A stretch of DNA of 64,000 bases. Source: Eucalyptus grandis. Its lineage: Eukaryota; Streptophyta; Magnoliopsida; Myrtales; Myrtaceae. The notes beneath the pieces were generated by a model. The model did not search any database and was not told where the DNA came from. It saw only the letters and a program-made list of their open reading frames with translations. Positions 47,700 to 58,965 of this stretch are shown one piece after another. Position 1 is the stretch's first letter. The number at the start of each line of letters is the position of its first letter. The stretch spans positions 43,470,196-43,534,195 of the forward strand of contig NC_052618.1 of the NCBI RefSeq assembly GCF_016545825.1. Direction: 5' to 3'. A program made the position numbers and the translations under genes.

Positions 47700-48818
47700 A
47701 TTACATATGAGAAGTCAAATCAACTTTGAAAAGCCAATTGGTGTGTATGGCGCCTGGAAATGGAGTCCTGAAATTTCGATGTCTTGAAGGACATCAACAA
47801 GCTGCCCCTTTGTGTTGCTGGGTGTCCCATCCCTCAGTATCTCGAAGTTGATCCCGTAATTGGAACTCGAACCGGGTTCTTGGAGGAGATCGTTTTCGCG
47901 CCATGCATGTTGACCGTGATCATCGATGGTCGCCGACATTTGCCCAAATAAGCTTTGCTTAACATGCCTCTTATCCCGCTGGGCCCTGATGGCCTAACAT
48001 GGTACCTAGACCTGATTTTGGTACTTTAGTTCCCTTCTTTGAGTAGATTGCTTTCGCAATTGCCTTCTCCTCCGGGAATTTGAGATCTGCAGTGCTTATG
48101 ACATAGGTTTGAGCAGCTTTCCTCCATTCAGAAGTTACCAGATCTCTGGCCTTGACGGTCTTTAAGCATCGAATAGGGCCTTCCGCCTATTTCAATGGCC
48201 TTGAAGACAGCCACTTCCACGGCTTGCTCTGCACACCCTGGTTTAGAAGTTTCAGAGGCCGAGTGAAAGTTTTGAGGTTTCAGTTGTCCATCAGCACTTG
48301 GCCCCAGCAAAAGAACCCTAATTGAGATATTGCTCAATTTATCTGGTCACACTGCCCACATACTCTGTTGATGTTATAATCCTAAACGATGGATATGCAT
48401 TGCCGGCACAAAGCTATTTGATTCTGGCATTCTACTAGGGGAATGTCCCTCGACCAAGGGTGTCCACGTGACCAGTGGTCTGAATCCTAGATGCCATTGT
48501 CTTTGGTGGGAACGATGACTATATGACTTGTTGCAGCATACTCTGTTGCCTGTTGCTACCAAGTAAACCCTTGACTACATTCCGTCGAGCCATGCCAACT
48601 TTGGTTGTGCTTTTGTGGACTCCTGAAGGGCAATCTTGCGAAGGGGGACTCCTTAGGTTAGGCTATCCCTTGGTGGGAGTTCGCATGACTATCACGCCCA
48701 TCTGGAATTTGTCCTCCATGCCGCGACTTCCATCAACCTGCTCATCAGGCCCAATCTGCACGATACTTTCTTCTCTAGGGGTGAGGTCATATGATGCCAT
48801 TGCCATGCGCTCATGCAT
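47700..48818 (-). pseudogene. Unidentified coding-like relics before copy B
   Basis: Several minus-strand frames (47715-47939, 48128-48337, 48374-48562) have protein-like composition but are split by stops and shifts. The part 48340-48740 resembles 4330-4710 in copy A and 53590-53970 in copy B. I cannot name a family. The stretch probably belongs to the end of the repeat unit that would also lie just left of position 1. Confidence 0.3.
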
Positions 48819-48970
48819 GAGAAAAATCCCTTAAAAGCAGGCCGCGCGCTGATCAGTTGCTTGAGAAAGAAGCCTAATGCCATCTGCACAGGGTCGACAG
48901 TCCTGCATATTCTTGGAGTAGCCCCCCAGAGATGATGATTCAAGATCAGATCAGCCTCAGTGCGGGCCAT
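48692..48970 (-). pseudogene. Relic frame across the left edge of copy B
   Basis: A 92-codon minus frame (MARTEADLILNHHLWG, then ICRTVDPVQMALGFFLKQLI) crosses the position that matches base 1 of the window. The matching copy A sequence (1-160) keeps the VDP and MALGFF stretches but has a stop and a shift near 110-120. It looks like a true former exon; the family is not recognised. Confidence 0.35.
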
Positions 48971-48971
48971 G

Positions 48972-49131
48972 GGATCGACAGCTAGTCTTTGTTCTACAAT
49001 GATATGTGATATGCTAGCTCCTTTAATCGATATATGTCGAACAAATCTGCTGGATCGACAGCTAGTCTTTGTTCTACAATGATATGTGATATGCTAGCTC
49101 CTTTAATCGATATATGTCGAACAAATCTGCT
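48972..49131 (+). repeat. Perfect 80-base tandem duplication in copy B
   Basis: The 80 bases starting GGATCGACAGCTAGTCTTTG at 48972 are repeated exactly from 49052. Copy A has a single version at about 155-232, so the duplication happened in copy B and recently, since the two halves are identical. Confidence 0.95.
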
Positions 49132-49619
49132 TGAAGAGCCTGATCGAAGAGATCCTTGTCTACTTTCATCGTTTCCTTCTTTTTCTAGAAATCTCATCTA
49201 ACCAAATCCGCTCGTTATTGTTTTACAATGTACTAGCATGGAAAGGAGTTCCATGCTACTAATTGCAAACAAGTTGGTAGTGTCGGTAACTTGTTCATCT
49301 AGTTGCGTATTGGTAACTTTCAACAAGTTAAAACAAATATCAAAGTTTCTTTATTCCTCAAATTTACCAACCATTTTAATAATCTACCAACATTTACTTT
49401 TGTGACTTACCAACCATTTGAAATTACTAAATCTTAATTTGATTAATATACCAACATTCAGTTATCAACTTTGTTTTAGAAACTGATTTCTTTGTGATTT
49501 ACTTGTGATTACCAATGCTTTCGAAGCACCAACTTCATTTAAAAATTTCCCACCTTAGTTTCACTCACATATCACCATTCATCACATTAACAAAGTGCAC
49601 CACAACAGCAATGGGTACA

Positions 49620-50330
49620 AGCCGAGCCAGGCCGGCCGGCAGCCCCCCCGTCCCGGACGCCCTAGCTGATGATGATCTAGGGAATGTCCACTTCCCTGGC
49701 CGTGCACTATCACCGCGGCATAGTCCCCATAGGCCTCATGCCCAGAGAAGTACGCGCCAGAGTTTCCCCCCTTGAGCTTGTTCAGAGAGAATGAGTACTT
49801 CAGCGTGTCCTTGCCAGATTCAAGCCCAAAGGTCCTTGTCTAATCGGACATAGCATTGTAAAAGCCGTAGCAATATGCGGCCTGGTCGGTGTTACGCTCG
49901 ATGACGCTGCCGAAGAACTGAACTGCCTTGCTCCTGGTGTTCATCCAGGCCGGGACACCCCACGGTAGGTCGCCGCCCGGCCTCCTTAGGGCATCCCTGG
50001 GTGGGAACAGCCCCCCGGCCTCCATGGCATTGTCCAGTATCTCAAAAGTCAGGCTGCCTCCTATGAGCCGGAACAGTTTCCAGTAGTTGCCCGCCGCCCT
50101 CGTCTCGGGCTCCATAGCTGGGAGTCTCGCCGCCGCAGAGCTCGCACAGAGGCACGAAACATGCTGGCAACATCGGGACCCGTCGCCACAGCCTGCTTCC
50201 TCGAGATGTACACCGTCTGATGAATTTTCCTATTGCACGAATGCACGTAAAAACTACTTCTTTTCCCGTCATTCCACGCCTGGGTGGGTGGATTCAGCTC
50301 TCTCTTTTCGGACCAGGCAAGTCCGATTCA
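49620..50330 (-). pseudogene. Unidentified gene relic, copy B
   Basis: This is the counterpart of 787-1440. From about 50115 it reads MEPETRAAGNYWKLFRLIGG down to FYNAMSD, then hits TAG at about 49840 where copy A has CAG. Beyond the stop the frame continues through KYSFSLNKLKGGNSGAYFSG and HEAYGDYAA, the part damaged in copy A. It then loses about 12 bases relative to copy A before the former C-terminus. The two copies therefore carry different lesions, and together they show a reading longer than either alone. The family is not recognised. Confidence 0.48.
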
Positions 50331-50339
50331 GGCAAAAGA

Positions 50340-51140
50340 TTTTAGAAGAAAATGACGAGCAGAACCGAAAAAGAAATCTTGAATTCTTGCACCCTAAGCT
50401 TTCTACATATACTAGGCATGTCCACTGTTTTTTCCTGTTCGAAATGTATCACTTGCGCGTCTATATCTATCTATTGTTACATGCGCTTTTCAAAGGATTG
50501 CCTAGAAACTTCAAAACTTAAGTAGTAGATAATTAGAGATGACTTCTCCTTATCAGTTTTGCCTAATTCTCAAACAAAAATAGCTATTGCCTAGACGCCA
50601 CCTAAACAATTTGGCGTGTTTTCCATTTCGATATTATTAATTGATGGAAAATCAATTATGTAAAATTTTACCATCTCTCCGTCATTTCTCTCCATAACCA
50701 AGTTTAATATTTATGGACTTTTTAAATGTTATTGAGTGCCGACTTCAGAAAAATTAAACATAGTCATAAATTATCTAAATGATAAGCTTTTAAAAAATTG
50801 AATCGGTAATTTTACACGATTTAACAAGTTTCATATAAACAACTGAACAAAATTCTACCATCTCTCCGTCATTTCTTAATTCTACTTTCAGAGTGAACCC
50901 CTTGAAAAAACTAAAAAAAAAAAAAAAAAGACCCGAATATTTTAATTAAAAATTCGAATTTTCTCTATCAGTCTAGTAAAATCCAGCATCAAAACCCGCA
51001 AAATGAGAAGGAAACCCGAAATCCTGCGCTTGTTCTCCTGAATCCTCCTGCGCCGTGCTTCCGCCGCACGCCGCCGCCGAACCCCGCCGGTCTCCGCCGC
51101 CGCAGCCCGCCGGTCCCTCCGTCCGTCCATAACCTGAAGG
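50340..51140. other. Spacer and MED21 copy B promoter region
   Basis: AT-rich spacer shared with 1450-2330, followed from about 51000 by a GC-richer stretch that should contain the MED21 promoter and 5' untranslated region. Minus frames here come from CGCC-rich repeats and are not supported as genes. Confidence 0.5.

Positions 51141-51142
<2 letters not shown>

Positions 51143-51173
<31 letters not shown>
51143..51173 (+). repeat. CT microsatellite in MED21 copy B leader
   Basis: About 15 CT units lie roughly 175 bases before the MED21 start codon. Copy A has only a short CTCTCTCTCC here. CT-rich leaders are common in plant genes and may act in transcription or translation. Confidence 0.9.
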
Positions 51174-51176
<3 letters not shown>

Positions 51177-51346
51177 GTGAATTCTCTTCCTCTGCAATTT
51201 CGTCGTCGCCGGGGTCTCTCCGTCGCTACCTCGCCGGACGCGCGAATCCCTAATTCGCGGCGGGCGGCTGTCTCCGGCGCTCCTCTCTGGCGGAACCTCG
51301 CCGATTGCTCATGCGCTAGGAACCTCTGCGGCAGGAAATTCGAGGG

Positions 51347-52931
51347 ATGGACGTGATCTCCCAGCTGCAGGAGCAAGTCAACACGGTCGCGTCGGTCGCC
51401 TTCAACACCTTCGGCTCGCTGCAGAGGGACGCGCCCTCCGTGCGGCTCTCCGCGAGTTACCCCGAACCGCCCCCGACCGCCGCGGAGGACGCGTCCAGCT
51501 TCGCCGAGCAGCCCAAGCTGATGAGTGCTGCTCTTGTCAAAGCCGCCAAGCAGGTTCGTGCCTCTCTCCGGCTTGCTGTTGTTGCGAGTTAGTGGCGAGC
51601 TTGTTCGTTATCTGCTTGATGTGATTGGAAGAATTTATTTGGCTAGGGCTTTATGAAGATTGATAACTTGATTTATCGTGGCAAGAAAAGAAATTTACTT
51701 GTGTATGAGAATTGTATGTATGGCTAGAAATCTAGGTTATGTCCGAAGTTTCAGCGGAGAGGTGTTCTTACTTCGATTGGCTTCTGTGCGCATTTAGTCT
51801 CGGTTTTGGGAACTCTGTGCGTGTTCTTGTAGAGGATGTGAGCAGATTTCATTCATTAATGTGTACTATGGAAGTTCTCATCGATAGATCACAGATGTGA
51901 CGCGAACTTCTGAAGATGTAATGCAAGTTGGGCATTTGGTTCGTTTTCGTGTATGTGTCCATGGGCGTTGCACGCCATTGCACCTAATGTGACAGTTATT
52001 CCTACGGAAGAAAACAGGACCTCCTCCATTTTTTTTTCTTGTGGATTCTGTTGGTGGATATATCTGCCATGAGTATCTCAGTGTGCATATGTACATAGAC
52101 CACGCTGTGATTTGGTTTACATGAGTTGGGTAATCTTTTGACTCATAAGTGTGAAATAGTTATGCACATTTGAAAGAGCCACCACTCTTGTGTAATCACG
52201 ACTATCGTTTCTTTCAAATGTGTTTCTGCATCTTAAAGTCGGTAGAATGGTTTGAGATTGTAACTCCATCAGCATTCTTGATCTTGAGTAAGGTGGATTG
52301 TTGGTTTCTGATTTCTACCTCATTCACTTTTGTTTTACTTCATGCTTGAAGTAAAATGATGGTCGGTGTGACATCCTAAACTCTGCGACATCAGTATATT
52401 CTTGCGGGTGAAAGCAATTAGCCTCCATTTTAGAGATGAAGCATTATGCTTCAAGTTATAAAATTCGGTCTCTTTTCCACCGTTTGCTTTGGCAATCTGG
52501 ATATAGTTCTATCGGAACTCTTTTTCTTCTTTGATGCCTTAGTAGCGGGACTTCCACTGCCTGAGGGAGGTGAAGAAGCTCAACTCAAAAGGATTGCAGA
52601 CCTCCAGGTTAAGAGGATCCATGGTTTTTGGCGTCTTTAGTTCATTATTTCTGTTGTTTAAGGCTGTTTCTTATTCATCCCAAATTACCTTTGCACAGGC
52701 TGAGAATGATGCTGTAGGACAAGAGCTTCAGAAGCAACTTGAAGCTGCCGGTAATTGCCCTATTGATGAGGGTGTGAGGGCATTTGTCTTGTTCACTTAT
52801 GTATGTCAATTTTTGGTCGAAAGTGATATCTTCTATGATTTTTGGCATTGGCAGAGAAGGAATTGAAGCTGGTCCAGGAGCTATTCAGCCAGGCAACAGA
52901 TAACTGCTTCAATTTGAAGAAACCAGAATAA
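51347..52931 (+). pseudogene. MED21: Mediator subunit MED21, copy B, exon 2 acceptor lost
   Basis: Exon 1 (51347-51553) encodes MDVISQLQEQVNTVASVAFN through to ALVKAAKQ and closely resembles plant MED21. Exons 2 (52530-52607), 3 (52699-52750) and 4 (52855-52931) add up with it to 137 residues, the expected family length. However, where copy A has TTTCTTTCGCAG before exon 2, copy B reads TTTTTCTTC directly joined to TTTGATGCC: five bases including the AG are gone. The nearest upstream AG (52505-52506) would add 23 bases and reach TAG within 12 codons; the downstream TTAG and GTAG give a stop or a shift. Unless splicing finds another route or the sequence is wrong, this copy too cannot make normal MED21. 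Confidence 0.88.
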
Positions 52932-53287
52932 AAATTGAGGACGCTTCTCTTCTTTACCTTTTTCATAAAATTTATGCAGTAGAGATGATGACTGAGAGAA
53001 TAGGCATTCTACCGTTCGAATAGTGCAAAGAGACCTGAGATGTCGCAGCTCTGTGTGGGTGAGTTTTGAAGTCCTTGCCGAGTAAAAGTTTCTCAGTGCA
53101 CAAAAAGCATCAATATGGGCATCAAGTCAACCAAACAATCACTCAAATGAAGTAGTTCTGGTGAAGTAAGAAGTCTAGTCTTGAATCTTTAATTGCAAAA
53201 ACAAACTGTAATGTTACATTAGCAATGGAAAGTTCTCTGTTTTGTTGTTCACCTTCCTTCCCTCTGAAGTTTTCAAAGATTGCTTTC

Positions 53288-53970
53288 TTACTTTTTGGTC
53301 CTTCTGAGGAAGGTCTTGGTATCGGATGGAGCATGGGCTTGTTTGCCCTTGCAGTGTAGATCAAGAATCAAGAAGGCAACTTTTATAGTTGTGAAATTCA
53401 AGAAATCAGAGTTTCCCATGTTTGAACGAGAGAGGAGAACAGGGCGGGCATCGGCTTTGAACACTAGACCCCTAATGGGCGTGTGTCGGGTTATGGCTAG
53501 CTTAACCTCTTTAGGGTGCTCTTCTGGCAGGCTTCGTGGCCCCAAATAAAGGGCCCAACCATTAGTTTAGAACTCTCCCAGAGTGTACGTAAACAGCCAA
53601 GAGAATAGTATATCCTCTTCTCCAAAAGGGACCATGAGAATGCTCGGCTTTCTGGTTGAACTGCCCACATTGTTGGTGTTGTTAGGGTCCCAGATGACGG
53701 ACATACATTGCTGGCCTCTCTGGGCCACGTGAGCAAAGGGTCAGAAACTGAGGTTGCCAATGTCTTTGGTGGGTACTTGGCATCGATGGCTTGTTATGGC
53801 CTAATTTGTTGCCTTCTGCTACCGACTAAACTCTCCACTACATTTTGGGGGATGGTGCTAAATATGATGTACTTTTGGGCTAGTGAGAGGAAATCTTCCT
53901 CAGAAAGTTTAGTCTTACACCTAACATTGGATTTTTCAATCTCATTAAATATTTATGGACAGTCCAGGTT
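53288..53970 (-). pseudogene. Unidentified degenerate coding-like relic, copy B
   Basis: Counterpart of 4030-4710, with the same two overlapping minus frames (53288-53545, 53497-53760) kept open despite substitutions. Frame retention over about 1% to 4% divergence is weak evidence of coding because few indels occurred here at all. Confidence 0.28.
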
Positions 53971-54459
53971 GTTGCCTTTATCTCTTGGTCAAATCAGCCA
54001 CTGATACTCCAGGATCAGTTTGGGAGAAGTATGTCTGGAACTGGACTTGCATGTCCCACCAATCTCAAACGGAACTCGTGGGCAAACTAAGGTACCACTT
54101 TGAGGGAAACCGCATCAACATATAGGACCCTTATCAATTGATGTTGGACAATATTTGAGTGGCATGTGGAAAAATATGCAATTAGGGAGGCATGTAGGGG
54201 CCCATAAAAATTTGAAGTTGGAACTTCCTATTCGGATAGTCAAATCCAAAACTTGAGCTATTTGGTGGAGAAAACCACAAGAATATATATAGCACATGAG
54301 ACCATTATCAAGTAATGTGTGACAATATTTCAACAGCTATGATTTCACATTCACGAGTGAACATAGTGAATTAAGGCACTTTATACTTTCTAGGGACAGG
54401 TCGATGTGATTAGGGAATGATTTCCTAGACAAAAGCCTTTAGTATAGGTCCATGCAAAT

Positions 54460-54993
54460 ATGTCTATTGTCCTAGTAAGATATTCTTTGTCCAAAGGATT
54501 GGGTACTCTCGGTTCATTTTCATCGAGTTATTCTTCATGGTCTTGTCAATTTTTAGTCTCCTTGGAGGCTAGGTGTAGTTCCCCACTTCTCTTGCCAACA
54601 TTCACATTGACCTCTCTAGGAACCACTTGTGATTGTTTCTTTCTCCTAACATTAGCATCGAAGGGTTCAGATTGTTCATCCAATTCTTTGTAAGACTGAA
54701 TCCTGAATTTCCAAAAAGGTCCGAGTTAATCGATCAAAAGGATAATCCTGCACACTTTCACTAGGAGACTGAGACAGTGGGCTTTCGTCCCCTGGACCAT
54801 CCCTAGCCGAGGAGGCTTTTGTTGGGTTAGAACCCAACTTTTGGTTATTGGAGTAGTTGGCTTCACAATGGTGAAGCCCAAACATGCTTCCAGTACTTCG
54901 GCAAGACATTCTATTCTCCAACCATGGTCGCCATAAAAACATGTAAGGTGGACTTTCGCGAGATTGTGATCCCCAGAAACTCAGTGATTTCAA
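54460..54993 (-). pseudogene. Unidentified relic with 105-codon frame, copy B
   Basis: The minus frame 54676-54993 is longer than its copy A partner because copy A has an extra stop. There is no recognisable domain. Downstream minus sequence (54690-54590) reads as a basic stretch with stops. Identity unknown. Confidence 0.25.
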
Positions 54994-55874
54994 TTAGTAA
55001 TAAAAGTCCAAGCGAGGGTGATCGATGACCAATTAAAATGTTAAAATTGAGGTTGAATCCAAACTAAATGAATTCTAACGCGTCTTGAAGTCTCGAGAAC
55101 TCTGAAAAAAAGTGAATTATTGATGAAGCACAAACTGTAGATTGGAAACAAGGAAATTGTATTGTAATTTTGTTGAACCATAATGGATGGCTTACATTCC
55201 TTGAGGCCATACTTACTCGATCACTAAAACTGAACATATAACATTAATGGCGTTCGCTAGGATGCGTGGAGAAAGTAAAAAAGTTAACAAAACACAACAG
55301 GAATGCTTCTATAAACAACGACAAATATTGAAACTAGGAAACCTAATATAAAATGAAATTCAAATCCGAATTCAGGTTAATCTGATCTACTCTAAATAAC
55401 CTCCTCATCTTCATATCTTCACAATTATTCTAATGTGCTATTGGGATTTTGTGGTGCCTCTCGTTGATTCTTCTTTTGTCTTTTAAATGGACAATTGCGT
55501 TATACATTCTAATCTTCCTCCACAAGAATCATTAGACATCTTCGCTTGCACGCTACTCTAGGTGATTTGCAACTGCTCTTGATTTCTTAGCAATGGTTAC
55601 TCACCGGTAGATAAATCCTCCTTAGGTCAGTCTTTAACTTCTATGCATGTTTCGAATCAATTGATAGTCACCTAGTATCATGCAATTGGCTCAAATATTG
55701 TCAATTAGAAACTTGTGATCGATGAGTTCATTAGAAGTTTCATATAGGCTTTGTGGGTTAAATGTATTGTCATGGCCTGATTTGAACTTAATTTGGATTG
55801 CTAACTTCTTCATGTTTGGGCCTAAAATTTAGGTCCGATTTCAACATGGAGTTAGTGGAATAAAAGAGGAAAAG

Positions 55875-55884
55875 AAAATTAAAT
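55875..55884 (+). other. Empty MULE target site
   Basis: A single AAAATTAAAT sits between flanks identical to those of the MULE at 6616 and 20144. It shows the pre-insertion state and fixes the element's ends and target duplication. Confidence 0.95.
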
Positions 55885-56093
55885 GCAACGTCTTTCCATG
55901 CCATCGAGAATGAAGAAAGAAAGATTGACCTCTAGGTTGTCCGGTGTTGGTTGAAGATGCCCCGCTGCGGGGAAGGGGGCGGTTGGGTTGGGGAGATCGA
56001 GATACCTGATGAAATATGTCCACGGCTAATGCTGCACACTATTCCTCAAGTAAATCAACATCTCCGTCCCAAGTTTCATGCTAATAAAGCCGT

Positions 56094-57435
56094 GATTTTG
56101 GAAAAGTCTCAAATAGAAATATGAAGTGCCCTCTTTTTACTCAAAAGAGAATTATAGTCCGTCTCAAATAAAGATCCAAAATAATCATTTGGTCTCAAAA
56201 AAGGATCTAGCTCGTCGACCGGCGAAGAAATGCATCTCCCATGTCTGGTTAGGGATAATTTCATCCAAAAATATTCTTTTTTCGTTTTCCTTTACCCCTG
56301 TTCATCTTCTTCTTGATCCCACCTATGTTGTCCCTGCTCATCATCTTCTTGGTCAATGTTGAAGACAGGCATTGCCCAGATCAAGAACAGCGGGACTCGT
56401 TGGCCACGGGTAAGGGCCGGCGAGGCCACCCTCGCTAGATTGGCAGCGGGTGAGGTCTTGCAAGCCGACCCTTTGGCGAGGGTGGCCTTGCCTGTGGCCG
56501 GCGAGGGCCGTCACGGCCGGCGGGGTTGGCGAGCCCTCGTCGGAGACCATTTGCCTGCTGTTGAATTTGGATTATCTTGCTGTGTTTTGCTTTCCCAATG
56601 GGGTTTCTAGAGGTTTGATGCTCGCGACTCGACGTCGCGAACTGAGAATTCCCTCTAAAAGTTCGTTCCTTTTTCCTTGAATGTATCTGTACATATCTAT
56701 AGTGCGTCCTTTGCTGACGACTTGTCGCTTACATGTCTCTGTTGGGTCCTTACTGAATGAGATGGTTAGCTCAATTTCTTATGCTGCGGAGCTTTTTGCT
56801 CGTGATGCTGATTGTTCGGCGGGGTTGGGGGTGGTGGGGGGTGGGCGTATAGCAATTCAGAGAAATCAGAATTTCCTGTAGTTCGAGGCATGATTTGTGA
56901 TCAAGGCGGGAGGTGCTCTGTTTGGTGAAAGATGAGTTAAGCTGAAGTTGCTACTTTCGTCAAGCCATATGGCTATCTCGTATGCCGCGATAGGACGTTC
57001 CCCTCTCGCAGTTGTCATTCCGCTCATTGCTTTCCGAGGGCCAGCGAGGGCCTGCAAGCCTTCGCCTGCTGCCGATTTGACAGGGGCGGCCTCTTCGGCC
57101 GCTGGTACCCAAATTCGGTGTTCTTGATTTGGGCAATGCCTATCTTCAAGATCGACAATAAAGATTATGAATAGGGACAGCCATGGGTGGAATCAAGAAG
57201 AAGATGAACAGAGGAAAAGAAAACGAAAAAATAATAATTTTCGGAGGAAAGTACCTCTGACCACACCATTGGAATATGCATCGGAGATGTATTTGTTCGC
57301 CAGTCGGCGAGTTAGGTCTTTCTTGAGACTAAATGACTATTTTGGTTCCTTATTTGAGAGAGATTACACTTCAGATCTTTTTTGAGATTATGAGGGCACT
57401 TTATGTTCCTATTTGAGATTTTCTCTATGATTTTT
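56094..57435. mobile_element. 1.35 kb inverted-repeat element (probably non-autonomous MULE)
   Basis: The left end (GGAAAAGTCTCAAATAG, then AGTGCCCTC, then GGTCTCAAAAAAGG) is mirrored over about 150 bases at the right end (reversed: GAAAATCTCAAATAGGAAC, AGTGCCCTC, AGTCTCAAGAAAG). The flanks share TGATTTT on both sides, compatible with a 7-9 base target duplication. The core is GC-rich with GGCGAGGGC phrases and a second less GC-rich part (56560-57000), possibly captured host sequence. Copy A retains only the first 200 bases. Confidence 0.65.
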
Positions 57436-58230
57436 GTTGGCTTGTTTTGCTTGCCTTTGTACGATGGTCACATGCAATTAGGCATCTTGGCTAGTTGGGC
57501 AAAACCACCATAGGGTACTTGGGTTGACGCTACTCAAGTTGAAATGAAGTCAGTAGTCCTCATTATAAAAATTGCCGACCAATTGCTTTCCATTTAGATG
57601 TGCTTGGTTTCAATGTATTCTCACGCAACTATATGCGCTGTGATTTTTGTCATTTATGTCTAATGCTATATACTATTTCTCAAGTAAATCAACTTCTCCA
57701 TTGCAAGTTTTGTGCTGTTATTGGCTTGTTATGCTTGTCTTTGTCCGATGGTCATATGCAATTAGGCATCCGGGCTAGTTGGGCAAAACCACCATAGGGT
57801 ACTTGGATTGACCATGCTCGAGTCGAAAAGTATCATTAGTGCTCATTATAAAAATTGCTATGGACAATGCTTGACTCTAAAAGGAGCAAGTGTCGCTCAT
57901 TATAAAAATTGACGACCAGTTGCTTGCCATTTAGATGTGTTTGGTTTCAATATATTATCACGCAACTATATACGCTGTGATTTTTGTCATTTACGTCTAA
58001 TGTTGTACACTATTTCTCAAGTAAATCGACTTCTCCATTGCAAGTTTCATAAAGCTGTGATTTTTGTCGGCTTGTTATGCATGTCTTTGTTTATAACTTA
58101 CTATAGATAGTTTTACTTTTATTTTATTTTTTTTGGTATGTTATTGAGTTTGTGAGACTTAATTTCAATATCAATGTAATGATCTTGTTGTTTGTCAAAT
58201 TTTTTTGTCTTTTTCATTTTTTGGATTTTG
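57436..58230. repeat. Interspersed direct repeats, copy B
   Basis: Repeats of AATCAACTTCTCCATTGCAA, GGCTTGTTATGCTTG, GGCTAGTTGGGCAAAACCACC and ATTATAAAAATTG recur three to four times with spacing of about 300 bases, one more set than in copy A at 20531-21115. No gene is supported. Confidence 0.6.
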
Positions 58231-58965
58231 CTTTTACTTGATGATGCTGTTGGCATGTCTATGGTCGTAGCTAAAGTGCTGGTGTGGCTAGTGATGTCTA
58301 GTAGTAGTGGGTCTATTAAGATGGTTCGGTTCGAGGCTTGTGTTGTTTCTAGTGCAAGTGTGCAGTGCGCACATCTTGCACCGGGTGGTACGGGTGCAAG
58401 GCTCGACTTGCATCAACACCTTTTGCGGCATACCCGCAATTAGTACAGTGGCTGGTGGCTGGGGTGCTAGTGTGGTGGCTAATGGTGGTAGCTGGTGATG
58501 CCTTGTGGTGATGGGTTTGTGGTGGGAATTTGGTTGGCGGCTCATGCCGCACTTGGTGCAAATGTGCAGTGTGCACATCTTGTATCAGGTGGTGTTGGTA
58601 CAAGCTGTACCTTGTGCAACAGACCCACAACCAGCACAGTGATTGGTGGCTGGGGTGCTAATGTGGTGGCCAGTGGTGGTGGTGGGTGATGGCTGATGGT
58701 GCTGGCGGCCGATGATGCTTGATGGTAGTGGGTCTATAGTAAGGGTTGGGAGCTCATGCAACACCTAGTGCAAGTGTGCAGTGTGCATATCTTACACTAG
58801 GTGGTATTGGTGCCAAGTGGGTGCGAGGCTCAGCTTACAAACACCTTCTATAGTAGTATACCACTAGCACAGTAGTAGCTAGTCGTGGCTTGAGGTGGTG
58901 GATGGGGTACTTGGTGTGGCTGGTGGTGGTGGCTGGTGGCCGGTGGTGACTGATGATGGTGGTTG
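58231..58965. repeat. Tandem repeat (VNTR) of about 200 bases, copy B
   Basis: Counterpart of 21120-21848 with the same three diverged units and strong G/T bias on the plus strand. Confidence 0.75.

Noticed and set aside
50942..51376. 144-codon minus frame before MED21 copy B
   Set aside because: It runs through a CT microsatellite and CCG-rich leader. Its repeats of Arg and Glu come from the microsatellite.
58192..58689. Overlapping frames of 80-96 codons on both strands
   Set aside because: They arise from the G/T-skewed tandem array, which suppresses stops; the frames repeat with the array units.
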